Positions 1 through 8,109 of a stretch of 33,705 bases of DNA are shown here, piece after piece. Each line of letters starts with the position of its first letter. The first letter of the stretch is position 1. The translations under genes and the position numbers were made by a program. A model generated the notes under the pieces. The model ran no database searches, had not been told where the DNA came from, and worked only from the letters and a program-made list of their open reading frames with translations. This stretch comes from Sphingomonas sp. (GTDB lineage: Bacteria > Pseudomonadota > Alphaproteobacteria > Sphingomonadales > Sphingomonadaceae): the NCBI GenBank assembly GCA_025356055.1, contig JANXUU010000107.1:1-33705 (forward strand). Direction: 5' to 3'.

Positions 1-510
1 GTCGGGCTGCTGCGCACGGCGCTTCGCGGCAACGACCCGGTGATCTTCTTCGAACATCGCGCGATGCTCGACCATGCGTGGGCGCGGCGGCCCTATCCGG
101 GGGACGATTTCGCGCTGCCGTTCGGCAAGGCGAAGCTGACGAGGGCAGGCAACGATATCACGATCGTGACGTGGGGCGCGATGGTGCCGCGCTGCGAGGA
201 AGCAGCGGAGGGGCGGTCGGCCGACGTCATTGATCTGCGCACGCTGATGCCTTGGGACAAGGCGGCGGTGCTGGCGAGCGTGCGGCGGACCCGGCGCTGC
301 CTGATCGTCCACGAGGATTTGCAGACGGCGGGGTTCGGGGCGGAGATTGCAGCGGTCGTCGCGGATGAGGCGTTCATCGACCTCGACGCCCCGGTCGCGC
401 GGCTGACCATGCCCGATATCCCGAGCCCGCATCACCCCGCGCTGCTCGACTGGGCAGTGCCGTCAGTGGTGAAAATCGCGGCGAAGATTGACGGACTGGT
501 GGCGTTTTGA
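1..510 (+). CDS. 2-oxoacid dehydrogenase E1 component, beta subunit (3' part)
   Basis: The reading frame is open from base 1 and ends at TGA 508-510, so this is the C-terminal 169 residues of a gene that begins outside the window. It matches the end of the transketolase-like pyrimidine domain (VIFFEHRAML near the left edge) and the transketolase C-terminal domain (DITIVTWGAM, DVIDLRTLMPWD, VHEDLQTAGFGAEI) of branched-chain or acetoin-type E1-beta. With E1-alpha this subunit decarboxylates a 2-oxoacid on thiamine diphosphate and passes the acyl group to the lipoyl arm of E2. Its stop overlaps the ATG of the E2 gene in TGATG, which indicates translational coupling. The substrate cannot be read from this fragment. 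Branched-chain 2-oxoacids are the default, and an aryl-pyruvate is possible given the paa genes next door. Confidence 0.88.
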   Translation, partial: VGLLRTALRGNDPVIFFEHRAMLDHAWARRPYPGDDFALPFGKAKLTRAGNDITIVTWGAMVPRCEEAAEGRSADVIDLRTLMPWDKAAVLASVRRTRRCLIVHEDLQTAGFGAEIAAVVADEAFIDLDAPVARLTMPDIPSPHHPALLDWAVPSVVKIAAKIDGLVAF

Positions 511-1685
511 TGATCGATATTGTCGTTCCCGACGAGCAGGAAGGCACCAAGGCGGTCGTGCGCTCGTGGCTGAAGAAGGTCGGCGAGCGGGTGGAGATTG
601 ACGATCCATTGGTCGAGCTCGAGACCGACAAGGTCACGCAGGAAGTGCCTTCGCCGGCGGCGGGCGTGCTGGTGGAGATTTTGCTCGACAGTGACGCCGA
701 GGCGACGCCGGGCGCGCTGTTGGGGCGGATTTCGGTTGAGCACCGGGTTGCCGAGCAGGCAGTGGAGCAACCGTCGCCGCAGGGCCGCTCGACTTCGCTC
801 AAGATGAGCGGATCAGGAGAAAATTCACGTTTTTCGCCATCGGTGAAGCGGGCGCTTCGGCAGCATGAAGTCGATCCATCGTCAATCTCAGGGACCGGTC
901 GCGGAGGACGTATTACGCGTGCCGATGTCGATGCTTTTGTCGCTTCGGATCGGGCGGAGAGGCCAGCTGGGCTACCGGCCATGAGGGGCGGCGTGACCAG
1001 CATCCCTCACGACCGGATGCGGCTGGCGATTGCGCATAACATGCTGAATTCGGTGACTGTCGCGCCCCATGTCACGGCAATGTTCGAATGCGATTTCAGC
1101 GCGATCATGGCCCACCGGGCAGCGCACAGGGCAGCGTTCGAAAAGGACGGCGCCAACCTTACCTTCACCGCCTATTTTATTGCGGCAAGCGTCGCCGCGA
1201 TGAGCGCCGCGCCCGCAGTCAACAGCCGCTGGTTCGACGACCGGCTCGAGGTTTACGAGGACGTCAATATCGGGGTCGGGACAGCGCTTGGCGACAAGGG
1301 GCTGGTCGTCCCGGTGATTGGCCAGGTGCAGACGCTGTCGCTCCTCGGGATCGCGCAAAAACTTGGCGAACTGATCGGGCGCGCGCGGGCCAGCAAGCTT
1401 TCACCCATTGACCTAAAGGGCGGCACTTTCACCATTTCCAACCATGGCGTGTCAGGTTCGCTGTTCGCCACGCCAATTATCATTGCCCAGCCGCAATCGG
1501 CGATTCTGGGCATCGGCAAGACTGAAAAGCGCGTCGTCGTGCGCGAGGTCGGCGGCATCGATGCAATCCAGGTGCGACCGATGGCCTATATCTCGCTGAC
1601 GATTGATCACCGCGTTGTCGACGGGCACCAGACCAACGGCTGGCTTGCAAAATTCGTCGAGACCATCGAGCAATGGCCGCTCTGA
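510..1685 (+). CDS. Dihydrolipoamide acyltransferase (E2) of a 2-oxoacid dehydrogenase complex
   Basis: A 391-residue E2. An N-terminal lipoyl domain carries the lipoylated lysine K41 in ELETDKVTQEV. A linker leads to a peripheral-subunit (E1/E3) binding domain at about 107-144 (FSPSVKRALRQHEVDPSSIS, GRGGRITRADV). The C-terminal catalytic domain ends with the acyltransferase motif DHRVVDGH, with H367 and D371 as catalytic residues. It transfers the acyl group from lipoate to CoA and forms the core of the complex. ATG at 510 overlaps the E1-beta stop; a TTG three bases upstream is less likely. The lipoyl motif resembles 2-oxoglutarate E2 as well as branched-chain E2, so the acyl group is uncertain. 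No E3 gene is visible in the window. The TetR gene starts 13 bases downstream on the same strand. Confidence 0.93.
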   Translation: MIDIVVPDEQEGTKAVVRSWLKKVGERVEIDDPLVELETDKVTQEVPSPAAGVLVEILLDSDAEATPGALLGRISVEHRVAEQAVEQPSPQGRSTSLKMSGSGENSRFSPSVKRALRQHEVDPSSISGTGRGGRITRADVDAFVASDRAERPAGLPAMRGGVTSIPHDRMRLAIAHNMLNSVTVAPHVTAMFECDFSAIMAHRAAHRAAFEKDGANLTFTAYFIAASVAAMSAAPAVNSRWFDDRLEVYEDVNIGVGTALGDKGLVVPVIGQVQTLSLLGIAQKLGELIGRARASKLSPIDLKGGTFTISNHGVSGSLFATPIIIAQPQSAILGIGKTEKRVVVREVGGIDAIQVRPMAYISLTIDHRVVDGHQTNGWLAKFVETIEQWPL

Positions 1686-1698
1686 ACGGGGGCGAGAC

Positions 1699-2280
1699 GT
1701 GGCACGAACGCAAGCGGCGGATTATGAGGAGCGGCGCACCAGCATCGTCGAGCGCGCCGCTGATCTATTCGCGACGCGCGGGTTTCGCGGCGCAAGCATG
1801 GCCGATCTCGCGGCGGCATGTGCGACGTCCAAGTCGCTGCTTTATCATTATTATCCGTCGAAAGAGGATCTACTCTACGCGGTGATGCTGAGCCACATCG
1901 ACCAGCTCGTCGCAGACGTTGCGGCGGTCGCCCAGGAGGCAGCGACGGCGCGGGAAAAGCTAGACCTCATCCTTCACCGCTTCATGCATCATTATGTGGG
2001 GGCGGCGAGCCGGCAGAAAGTACTGCTCCACGATCTCGCGCATTTGCCCGAGGACCAGCGCGCCAGTGTCATCGCCAAGCAGCGCGCGATTATTGCCGCT
2101 GTGCAGGCGCTGCTGGTCGCGAACGACCCGGGACTCGCGAGCGATCCGGTGGCGGCGCGGGTTCGGACGATGCTGCTGTTCGGGATGATCAACTGGACGC
2201 ACACCTGGTTTCACGAGGGCGGACCAGCCGGCGCAGACATGATCGCTGATGCCGCGCTGAGGCTAGTCGCTCCGGCCTAG
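1699..2280 (+). CDS. paaR: TetR/AcrR-family transcriptional regulator, probable PaaR
   Basis: A 193-residue TetR repressor. The helix-turn-helix lies at about residues 14-58 (RTSIVERAADLFATRGF, GASMADLAAACATSKSLLYH, YYPSKEDLLY), followed by an all-helical ligand domain. GTG at 1699 is chosen because a purine-rich GGGGGCGAG lies just upstream; an upstream ATG at 1603 would overlap E2 deeply. The MARTQAADYEERR-type N-terminus and the position beside paaABCDE fit PaaR, the repressor that responds to phenylacetyl-CoA in other proteobacteria; that assignment is family knowledge plus context. Candidate operators are seen at 5974-5992 and 7262-7280. The gene is in line with the E1/E2 genes and may share their transcript. 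Its TAG interlocks with the paaE stop in CTAG at 2277-2280. Confidence 0.85.
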   Translation: MARTQAADYEERRTSIVERAADLFATRGFRGASMADLAAACATSKSLLYHYYPSKEDLLYAVMLSHIDQLVADVAAVAQEAATAREKLDLILHRFMHHYVGAASRQKVLLHDLAHLPEDQRASVIAKQRAIIAAVQALLVANDPGLASDPVAARVRTMLLFGMINWTHTWFHEGGPAGADMIADAALRLVAPA

Positions 2281-3353
2281 GCGTCGAAGTCGAGTTCGAC
2301 CTCGTCGGTCAGCGGCACTGCCTGGCAGGTAAGGATATAGCCGGCGGCGACTTCTTCCGCGCTCAATCCGTAATTCACCTTCATCGTTACCTGGCCACTC
2401 AACAGCTTCGCCCGGCAGGTGGCGCACACTCCGGCCTTGCACGCGTAGGGCGCGGGGAGGCCGTTGGCGCGGGCGTTTTCGAGGATGCTGCCCTTGTCGG
2501 CGTCGAACGCGACCGTCCGGCGGCGGCCCTCCAGCGTGATTTTCACGCGGCGCCCGGCGGCTTCCTGCTCGACGACACGCATCGCGGCGGCCTGCGCCGC
2601 GGACAGTTCGCCGACGGTGAAGCGCTCGATCAGGATGCGGCCGGCAGGAACGCCGGCGTTCGTCAGCCCGGCTTCGACCGCGTCCATCATCGGCCCGGGT
2701 CCGCAAATGAAGGCGGCGTCGACTGCAGTGGGGTCGACGAGGTTGCTTAGCACCGCCTTGATCTTGGCGCTGTCGAGACGACCGTTGAACAAATCGATGT
2801 CCTCCTCCTCGTCTTCGAGGAAATGGTACACCTGAAGCCGCCCCATGAAGCGGTTCTTGAGCGCGGCGATCTCTTCCAGGAACATGATCGAGTTGGTCGC
2901 GCGATTGCCATAGAGCAGCACAAAATCGCTCAGCCGCTCACTCGCGAGCGCGGTCTTCATCAGCGACAGGATCGGCGTGATCCCCGATCCGCCGGCAAAC
3001 CCCGCATAGGTCGCCCGGCGTGCGGGATCGAACCTCCAGGTGAAGCTGCCGTGTGGCGGCATGACGTCAAGCGTATCCCCCGGCTTCAAATTCTTATTGG
3101 CCCAGGTTGAAAAAATGCCGCCTCCGATCTGCTTGATCGCGACGCGCAACTCATTTTCGAACGGCGCAACGCACAGCGAGTAATTGCGGCGGATGTCCTC
3201 GCCGCCCAACTCGGTGCGCAGGGTCAAATGCTGTCCGGGCGTGAAGCGAAATACGGCGCGCAAGGCTTCGGGGAGGGTGAAGCGCAGCGACACCGCATCG
3301 TCGATCTCGCGCCGGACCTCGGCAATCTCGAGCGCGTGGAAAACGGTCGACAT
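2277..3353 (-). CDS. paaE: Phenylacetyl-CoA 1,2-epoxidase, reductase subunit PaaE
   Basis: 358 residues. The N-terminal half is a ferredoxin-NADP reductase-like module: flavin-binding RRNYSLC near 55, GGGIFSTWANKNLKPGD, then the nucleotide-binding GFAGGSGITPILSLM and CGPGPMMD. The C-terminal domain is a plant-type 2Fe-2S ferredoxin with cysteines C305, C310, C313 and C343. PaaE carries electrons from NADPH through FAD and the cluster to the di-iron PaaA subunit, which epoxidises the ring of phenylacetyl-CoA. It is the last gene of paaABCDE on this strand, eight bases after paaD. The length matches the family. Confidence 0.96.
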   Translation of the reverse strand: MSTVFHALEIAEVRREIDDAVSLRFTLPEALRAVFRFTPGQHLTLRTELGGEDIRRNYSLCVAPFENELRVAIKQIGGGIFSTWANKNLKPGDTLDVMPPHGSFTWRFDPARRATYAGFAGGSGITPILSLMKTALASERLSDFVLLYGNRATNSIMFLEEIAALKNRFMGRLQVYHFLEDEEEDIDLFNGRLDSAKIKAVLSNLVDPTAVDAAFICGPGPMMDAVEAGLTNAGVPAGRILIERFTVGELSAAQAAAMRVVEQEAAGRRVKITLEGRRRTVAFDADKGSILENARANGLPAPYACKAGVCATCRAKLLSGQVTMKVNYGLSAEEVAAGYILTCQAVPLTDEVELDFDA

Positions 3354-3361
3354 CTACGTTC

Positions 3362-3841
3362 CTAATGACATTTGAAACGGTCGAACGGTTCGAGGCAGTC
3401 GATGCACCGCCATAGTGCCTTGCACGGGGTCGAGCCGAAGCGGCTAACTTCGCGCGTGTCGGTCGATCCGCATTGCGGGCAAACGACGACCTCGCTGCCG
3501 CGCGGGGAGGGAGGGGCGATGCCATAAGCGAGGAGCTTGGCGCGGCCCGCGTCGCTGATCCAGTCGGTCGTCCATGGCGGCGAGAGGACCGTCTCGACCG
3601 GTACCGAGCCGAACCCCGCTTCGTCGAGCGCGGCGCGTACGGACTGTTGAATGACGAGGGTTGCGGGACAGCCGGTGTACGTCGGCGTGATCAGCACGGC
3701 GGGGGGGTAGCGGCGCACCCCGCGAACGATGCCAAGGTCGAGCACCGACACGACCGGGATTTCGGGATCGGGTACTTCGGCCAGCGCCGCCATAATCGCC
3801 AGCTCGGCCCCGGCGTCCAGGCCATCGTGGAGCACCGTCAC
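3362..3841 (-). CDS. paaD: Phenylacetyl-CoA epoxidase assembly protein PaaD
   Basis: About 159 residues with an N-terminal MIP18/DUF59 domain (LAEVPDPEIPVVSVLDLGIV, TPTYTGCPA) and a C-terminal zinc-ribbon-like segment with two cysteine pairs (CPQCG and CIDC, plus flanking cysteines). PaaD is not a structural subunit of the epoxidase; the family is linked to iron-sulfur or metal-centre maturation and is needed for a working enzyme. Starts are all GTG: 3844, 3841 or 3835. I prefer 3841 because it forms a GTGA overlap with the paaC stop at 3838-3840. It lies between paaC and paaE in the expected order. Confidence 0.93.
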   Translation of the reverse strand: MTVLHDGLDAGAELAIMAALAEVPDPEIPVVSVLDLGIVRGVRRYPPAVLITPTYTGCPATLVIQQSVRAALDEAGFGSVPVETVLSPPWTTDWISDAGRAKLLAYGIAPPSPRGSEVVVCPQCGSTDTREVSRFGSTPCKALWRCIDCLEPFDRFKCH

Positions 3842-4683
3842 CACTTCGCGTCGGGGTAGGTTCGCGGCAGGAATTGCATTGTTGCGAGCAGATGGCCGAG
3901 ATGCTCGCTGTGATGCCCGACGCGGCCGCCGCGGATGGCGTAGGGCAAAGGCGGGAGCTCGAGCTTCGCCTCGACAAAGGTGCGCGCGAGCGCGGCGTCG
4001 AACGCGGGGCGGAGCGCGGCGCGGTCGGCGGCGATGCCCTGCGCGACGAGGCTTTGCTCAAGCTCATCCTGGTCGAACAGTTCCTCGACGAAGCGCCAGT
4101 GCCAGTCGAACCCGGCGATCATCCGGTCGCGGCTTTCCTCGGTTCCGTCGCCAAGCCGCACAACCCAATCGGCGGCGAGGTCGGCGTGGTAGGTGACTTC
4201 CTTGACCGCCTTGGCAGCGATCTCGGCGATGCGCGGGTCGGTCGATCGGGTCAGCGCTTGGAACAGCCCCAAGCAGTAGGTTGCAAACAGGAAATGGCGC
4301 GCAATCGTCTGCGCGAAATCGCCATTGGGCTGCTCGACCAGCAGGCAATTGCGGAACGCCAGCACGTCGCGGTGAAAGGCGAGGGCGTCGCCGGTGCGGC
4401 CCTTGCCCTCGAGCGCACCGGCATGGTCGAGGAACAGCGTCGCCTGACCGATGAGGTCCAGCCCCATGTTGGCGAGGCTCAGATCGACCTCGACTGATGG
4501 CGCATGACCGCACCATTCGGCGAGCCGCTGGGCGAGGATCAAACTGTCGTCGCCGAGCCGGAGCAAATAGTCGAAATGCGCCGGGTGCCATTCCGCGGCG
4601 CGCATGTCGCCGATCGCACCATGGTGGCGGGCTCGTTCTGCGGTGCGGACATCCTCGGGGCTGATCGTCGGGAGCGAGGGCAT
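3838..4683 (-). CDS. paaC: Phenylacetyl-CoA epoxidase structural subunit PaaC
   Basis: 281 residues of ferritin-like helical fold (FDYLLRLGDDSLILAQRLAE, LSLANMGLDLIGQATLFLDH, KEVTYHADLAADWVVRLGDG, and GHHSEHLGHLLATMQFLPRT at the C-terminus). PaaC pairs with the catalytic PaaA in the multicomponent mono-oxygenase and has a structural role rather than a catalytic iron site. The start is ATG 4681-4683, which overlaps the paaB stop in TGATG; a GTG directly upstream (4684-4686) is an alternative. Its stop overlaps the start of paaD. Translational coupling through the operon suits fixed subunit ratios. Confidence 0.95.
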   Translation of the reverse strand: MPSLPTISPEDVRTAERARHHGAIGDMRAAEWHPAHFDYLLRLGDDSLILAQRLAEWCGHAPSVEVDLSLANMGLDLIGQATLFLDHAGALEGKGRTGDALAFHRDVLAFRNCLLVEQPNGDFAQTIARHFLFATYCLGLFQALTRSTDPRIAEIAAKAVKEVTYHADLAADWVVRLGDGTEESRDRMIAGFDWHWRFVEELFDQDELEQSLVAQGIAADRAALRPAFDAALARTFVEAKLELPPLPYAIRGGRVGHHSEHLGHLLATMQFLPRTYPDAKW

Positions 4684-4967
4684 CACATATGCTTCAATTC
4701 GTCGGGCAGATCATAGAAGGTGGGGTGGCGATAGACCTTGTCCGCCGCGGGCTCGAACAGCGCGGCGCTGTCCCCGGGGTCCGACGCGACAATGTCGGTC
4801 GAGCGGACGACCCACATGCTGATTCCCTCTTCGCGGCGGGTGTAGGCATCGCGCGCGTGGCGGATGGCGAGTTCGCTGTCGGGCGCGTGGACCGACCCGA
4901 CATGGCGGTGGCTAAGCCCGCCGCGCGCGCGCAGGAAGACTTCCCACAGCGGCCAATCCTTGCTCAC
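4683..4967 (-). CDS. paaB: Phenylacetyl-CoA epoxidase subunit PaaB
   Basis: 94 residues, typical of PaaB. The hallmark segments are [20 protein letters not shown], the Arg/Tyr-rich [11 protein letters not shown], and [17 protein letters not shown]. PaaB is a small bridging subunit that joins PaaA-PaaC heterodimers and is needed for activity of the complex. Its ATG overlaps the paaA stop in ATGA, and its own TGA overlaps the paaC ATG. There is no sign of truncation. Confidence 0.96.
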   Translation of the reverse strand: MSKDWPLWEVFLRARGGLSHRHVGSVHAPDSELAIRHARDAYTRREEGISMWVVRSTDIVASDPGDSAALFEPAADKVYRHPTFYDLPDELKHM

Positions 4968-5947
4968 GCCGCTTGCCGAGCCTGGCGCTTGGCCTCGTGC
5001 GCGTCCGCAGCTTCACGAACCCACGCGCCGTCGTCCCACGCCTTGCGCCTTGCCAGCAGCCGCTCCTTGGCGACCGCACCTTCACCGCGCACGACCGCGT
5101 AGAACTCGTCCCATTCGATCGCGCCGAAATCATACCCGGCCTTGGCCTCGTTCCAGACGAGGTCGTCGTCCGGCACCTTGAGGCCGATCAGTTCCGCCTG
5201 CGGAACCGTCGCATCAACAAACTTCTGGCGCAGATCGTCATTGGTGTCGCGTTTGATCCGCCAGCGCATCGAGCGCTCGGTGTTGGGCGAATTGTCGTCG
5301 GGCGGACCGAACATCATCAGGCTTGGCCACCACCAGCGATTGAGCGCATCCTGTGCCATCGCCTGCTGCTTAGCGGTCCCTGCCATCATCGCCATCATGA
5401 TCTCATAGCCCTGGCGCTGGTGGAAACTTTCCTCCTTGCACACCCGCACCATCGCGCGGGCATAGGGGCCATAGCTGGTACGCTGGAGCGGCACCTGGTT
5501 CATGATCGCCGCGCCGTCGACCAGCCAGCCGATCGCCCCCATGTCGGCCCAGGTCAGTGTCGGGTAATTGAAGATGGTCGAATATTTGGCCTTCCCCGAA
5601 TGAAGCGCCTCGATCATTTCCTGCCGTGACGTACCGAGCGTCTCGGCAGCGCAGTAGAGGTAGAGGCCGTGCCCTGCCTCGTCCTGGATCTTGGCGAAGA
5701 GGATGGTTTTCCGGCGCAGCGAAGGCGCGCGCGTCAACCAGTTTCCCTCGGGTAGCATCCCGACGATCTCGCTATGCGCATGCTGGCTGATCTGCCGGAC
5801 GAGCGTCTTGCGATATGCCTCGGGCATCCAGTCCTTGGGCTCGATGAATTCGTCGGCGGCAACGCGCGCCTCGAAGGCGGCGACGAGCGCGGGGTCTTCG
5901 CGCTCGTTCGGGGTGGGGCCGGTCTTGCCGAGTTCTGTGGTGTACAT
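4964..5947 (-). CDS. paaA: Phenylacetyl-CoA 1,2-epoxidase catalytic subunit PaaA
   Basis: 327 residues; the di-iron oxygenase subunit that makes ring-1,2-epoxyphenylacetyl-CoA from phenylacetyl-CoA, O2 and NADPH. The ferritin-like core shows the metal-ligand motifs [13 protein letters not shown] (an ExxH ligand set) and [16 protein letters not shown] (a second ExxH), followed by [20 protein letters not shown], which is nearly invariant in PaaA. It is the first gene of the paaABCDE operon. A promoter of the TTGACC-17-TAGGGT type and a palindrome lie immediately upstream, and GGAG precedes the ATG. Confidence 0.97.
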   Translation of the reverse strand: MYTTELGKTGPTPNEREDPALVAAFEARVAADEFIEPKDWMPEAYRKTLVRQISQHAHSEIVGMLPEGNWLTRAPSLRRKTILFAKIQDEAGHGLYLYCAAETLGTSRQEMIEALHSGKAKYSTIFNYPTLTWADMGAIGWLVDGAAIMNQVPLQRTSYGPYARAMVRVCKEESFHQRQGYEIMMAMMAGTAKQQAMAQDALNRWWWPSLMMFGPPDDNSPNTERSMRWRIKRDTNDDLRQKFVDATVPQAELIGLKVPDDDLVWNEAKAGYDFGAIEWDEFYAVVRGEGAVAKERLLARRKAWDDGAWVREAADAHEAKRQARQAA

Positions 5948-5965
5948 CTCGTGTCTCCGAACCCC

Positions 5966-5994
5966 ACCCTAGAATTAACCGACCGAACGGTCAA
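5966..5994 (-). promoter_or_regulatory. Probable paaA promoter with PaaR-type operator
   Basis: On the minus strand TTGACC (5989-5994) and TAGGGT (5966-5971) are separated by exactly 17 bases and could be the -35 and -10 of the paaABCDE transcript. The palindrome GACCG-AA-CGGTC (5981-5992, plus-strand reading) overlaps the -35 and the spacer, where a repressor would block polymerase. The longer 19-mer ATTAACCGACCGAACGGTC (5974-5992) agrees in 14 of 19 positions with 7262-7280 upstream of paaG. All five differences are A/G changes. Operators built on ACCGACCG with a CGGT half are known for TetR-type PaaR; the assignment here is inferred. Confidence 0.65.
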
Positions 5995-6001
5995 CGAATC
6001 G

Positions 6002-7204
6002 CTAAACTCTTTCAATCACCATTGCGATCCCTTGCCCGACGCCGATGCACATCGTGCACAGCGCAAGACGCCCGCCGCTGCGATGAAGCTCCTCGGTCGC
6101 GGTCAGAACGAGCCGCGCTCCCGACATGCCGAGCGGATGGCCAAGTGCGATCGCGCCGCCATTGGGGTTGATATGCGCACCGTCGTCGGGGAGGCCGAGC
6201 AGGCGAAGCACGGCGAGGCCCTGCGCAGCGAAGGCTTCGTTGAGCTCGACGACATCGATCTGGCCAATGTCGATCCCGAGCCGGGCGAGCAGCTTTTGCG
6301 ACGCCGGTGCCGGGCCGATCCCCATGATCCGTGGCGGAACTCCGGCGACAGCGCTGCCAAGAATGCGTGCGCGCGGCGTCAAGCCGTGCTTTTCGACGGC
6401 GGCGGCGCTGGCGACGATGATCGCGGCGGCGCCGTCGTTGACCCCTGAAGCATTGCCTGCGGTGATCGTGCCGCCCTCGCGAACGATCGGCTTCAACTTC
6501 GCGAGCTGTTCAAGGCTGGTCTCGCGCGGATGCTCGTCGCGCGAGACGATCACCGGATCGCCCTTTTTCTGGGCGATGCTGACCGGGACGATCTCGGCGT
6601 CGAACCGCCCGCTCGCCTGCGCAGCGCTGGCGCGGCGCTGACTTTCCGCGGCGAATTTGTCCTGATCATGGCGGCTTACACCATATTCTTCGGCGACATT
6701 CTCGGCCGTCTCAGGCATGGAATCGACGCCATATAGCGCGTTCATCAGCCGGTTGACGAAGCGCCAGCCGATGGTTGTGTCATAGACTGTATTGGCGCGC
6801 GAAAAGGCGGTTTCGGCCTTGGGCATGACGAATGGCGCGCGGCTCATGCTCTCGACCCCGGCGGCGATGATTAGCTCGGCCTCGCCCGCCCGAATCGCGC
6901 GCGCCGCAATCCCGACCGCGTCCATCCCCGATCCGCACAGCCGATTGATGGTTGATGCGGGAACCTCAATGCCCAGCCCGGCAAGCAGCGCCGCCATCCG
7001 CGCGACGTTGCGATTATCCTCGCCCGCCTGATTGGCGCAGCCCACGACCAGGTCGTCGACCTGCGCCCAGTCGAGACGCGGGTTACGCTCTTTCAGCGCC
7101 CGCAGCGGGATAGCGGCAAGGTCGTCCGGGCGAACCGACGATAGCGATCCGCCATAGCGCCCGATCGGGGTGCGCACCGCATCGCAGATGAAGGCGTCGG
7201 TCAT
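6002..7204 (-). CDS. paaJ: 3-oxoadipyl-CoA / 3-oxo-5,6-didehydrosuberyl-CoA thiolase
   Basis: 400 residues, a complete thiolase. The nucleophilic cysteine is C90 in [11 protein letters not shown], the catalytic histidine H356 in [13 protein letters not shown], and the second cysteine C386 in [32 protein letters not shown] is characteristic of the PcaF/PaaJ branch. In phenylacetate catabolism it acts twice, cleaving the C8 3-oxo intermediate and later 3-oxoadipyl-CoA to succinyl-CoA and acetyl-CoA. It lies upstream of paaA in the same direction, 54 bases apart, but the intervening promoter/operator suggests that paaABCDE can be expressed separately. A PcaF role in the beta-ketoadipate pathway is possible too. 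Confidence 0.93.
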   Translation of the reverse strand: MTDAFICDAVRTPIGRYGGSLSSVRPDDLAAIPLRALKERNPRLDWAQVDDLVVGCANQAGEDNRNVARMAALLAGLGIEVPASTINRLCGSGMDAVGIAARAIRAGEAELIIAAGVESMSRAPFVMPKAETAFSRANTVYDTTIGWRFVNRLMNALYGVDSMPETAENVAEEYGVSRHDQDKFAAESQRRASAAQASGRFDAEIVPVSIAQKKGDPVIVSRDEHPRETSLEQLAKLKPIVREGGTITAGNASGVNDGAAAIIVASAAAVEKHGLTPRARILGSAVAGVPPRIMGIGPAPASQKLLARLGIDIGQIDVVELNEAFAAQGLAVLRLLGLPDDGAHINPNGGAIALGHPLGMSGARLVLTATEELHRSGGRLALCTMCIGVGQGIAMVIERV

Positions 7205-7261
7205 GAAAATCCTCGGGTTGCCAGCATCACCGCGTAACGCCCGGGATCGGCCTTGCCAAGA

Positions 7262-7291
7262 ATTGGCCGACCGGGCAGTCTGTCATATCAC
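7262..7291 (+). promoter_or_regulatory. Probable paaG-paaZ promoter with second PaaR-type operator
   Basis: In the 103-base divergent region between paaJ (-) and paaG (+), TTGGCC (7263-7268) and TATCAC (7286-7291) are 17 bases apart and could form the paaG promoter. The 19-mer ATTGGCCGACCGGGCAGTC at 7262-7280 fits the sequence upstream of paaA at all positions except five purine transitions. Its inverted repeat is GACCG-GG-CAGTC, one mismatch from perfect. The site covers the -35 edge and most of the spacer. I infer that one regulator controls paaG-paaZ, and perhaps paaJ, together with paaABCDE. Confidence 0.55.
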
Positions 7292-7307
7292 TTCCGAAGG
7301 GCCATCG

Positions 7308-8099
7308 ATGGCATATCAAACGATCCTGTTCGAGGTCGACGACGGGGTCGCGCGGCTGACGTTCAACCGGCCCGAGCGACTTAACAGCTTCACCGCCCAG
7401 ATGCATGGCGAGGTAGCCGCGGCGCTGGGCGAGATCGAACGCGATGTGGCAATCCGTACGCTGTTGCTGACGGGTGCGGGGCGGGGGTTTTGCGCTGGGC
7501 AGGACCTCGCCGATCGGGCAGTCGCGCCGGGGGATGCGCCAGTCGACCTCGGCGACTCAGTCGAACGCTATTACGCGCCGCTGGTCCGGCGGTTGGCCGG
7601 ATTGCCGAAGCCCGTCGTGTGCGCGGTCAACGGCGTGGCGGCGGGGGCGGGGGCGAACATTGCGCTCGCCTGCGACATCGTCATCGCGGCGAAGAGCGCC
7701 AAGTTCATTCAGTCCTTCGCCAACATCGGGCTGATCCCTGATTCGGGCGGAACATGGGTGCTCCCGCGCCTCATCGGCCAGGCGCGCGCGATGGGTCTCG
7801 CGCTGACCGGCGAGCCCCTGTCTGCCGAGAAGGCGGAATCATGGGGAGTGATCTGGAAGTGTGTCGATGATGACGCGCTCGACTCCGAAAGCGTGGCCGT
7901 CGCGCGCAAGTTTGCCGCCGGGCCAACGCGCGGGCTGGCCGCGACCAAGGCGCTGATCCGCGGCTCAAGCCTCAAATCGCTCGACGACGAACTCGACTTG
8001 GAGCGCGACGCAATGCGCGATCTCGGCTTCTCCGATGATTATCGCGAGGGGGTTGCCGCCTTCCTCGCCAAGCGCGCGCCCGCGTTCACCGGCCGCTGA
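7308..8099 (+). CDS. paaG: 1,2-epoxyphenylacetyl-CoA isomerase (crotonase family)
   Basis: 263 residues with the crotonase fold. The oxyanion-hole segments are GRGFCAGQDLADR and CAVNGVAAGAGANIALACD. The catalytic aspartate is D145 in IGLIPDSGGTWVLPR, the position used by PaaG rather than the two-glutamate pair of hydratases. PaaG converts the ring epoxide into oxepin-CoA and also isomerises the double bond of a later C8 intermediate. ATG 7308 is chosen because MAYQTILFEV is the normal family start; the frame is open further upstream only into the divergent promoter region. paaZ begins 10 bases after its stop, so the two form an operon. Confidence 0.93.
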   Translation: MAYQTILFEVDDGVARLTFNRPERLNSFTAQMHGEVAAALGEIERDVAIRTLLLTGAGRGFCAGQDLADRAVAPGDAPVDLGDSVERYYAPLVRRLAGLPKPVVCAVNGVAAGAGANIALACDIVIAAKSAKFIQSFANIGLIPDSGGTWVLPRLIGQARAMGLALTGEPLSAEKAESWGVIWKCVDDDALDSESVAVARKFAAGPTRGLAATKALIRGSSLKSLDDELDLERDAMRDLGFSDDYREGVAAFLAKRAPAFTGR

Positions 8100-8109
8100 A
8101 GGACTGGTC

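Noticed and set aside
374-1003. Long antisense open frame opposite the E2 gene, and many similar frames elsewhere
   Set aside because: These are shadows of real genes in GC-rich DNA: low-complexity Arg/Ala/Pro/Ser proteins without family motifs or ribosome sites.
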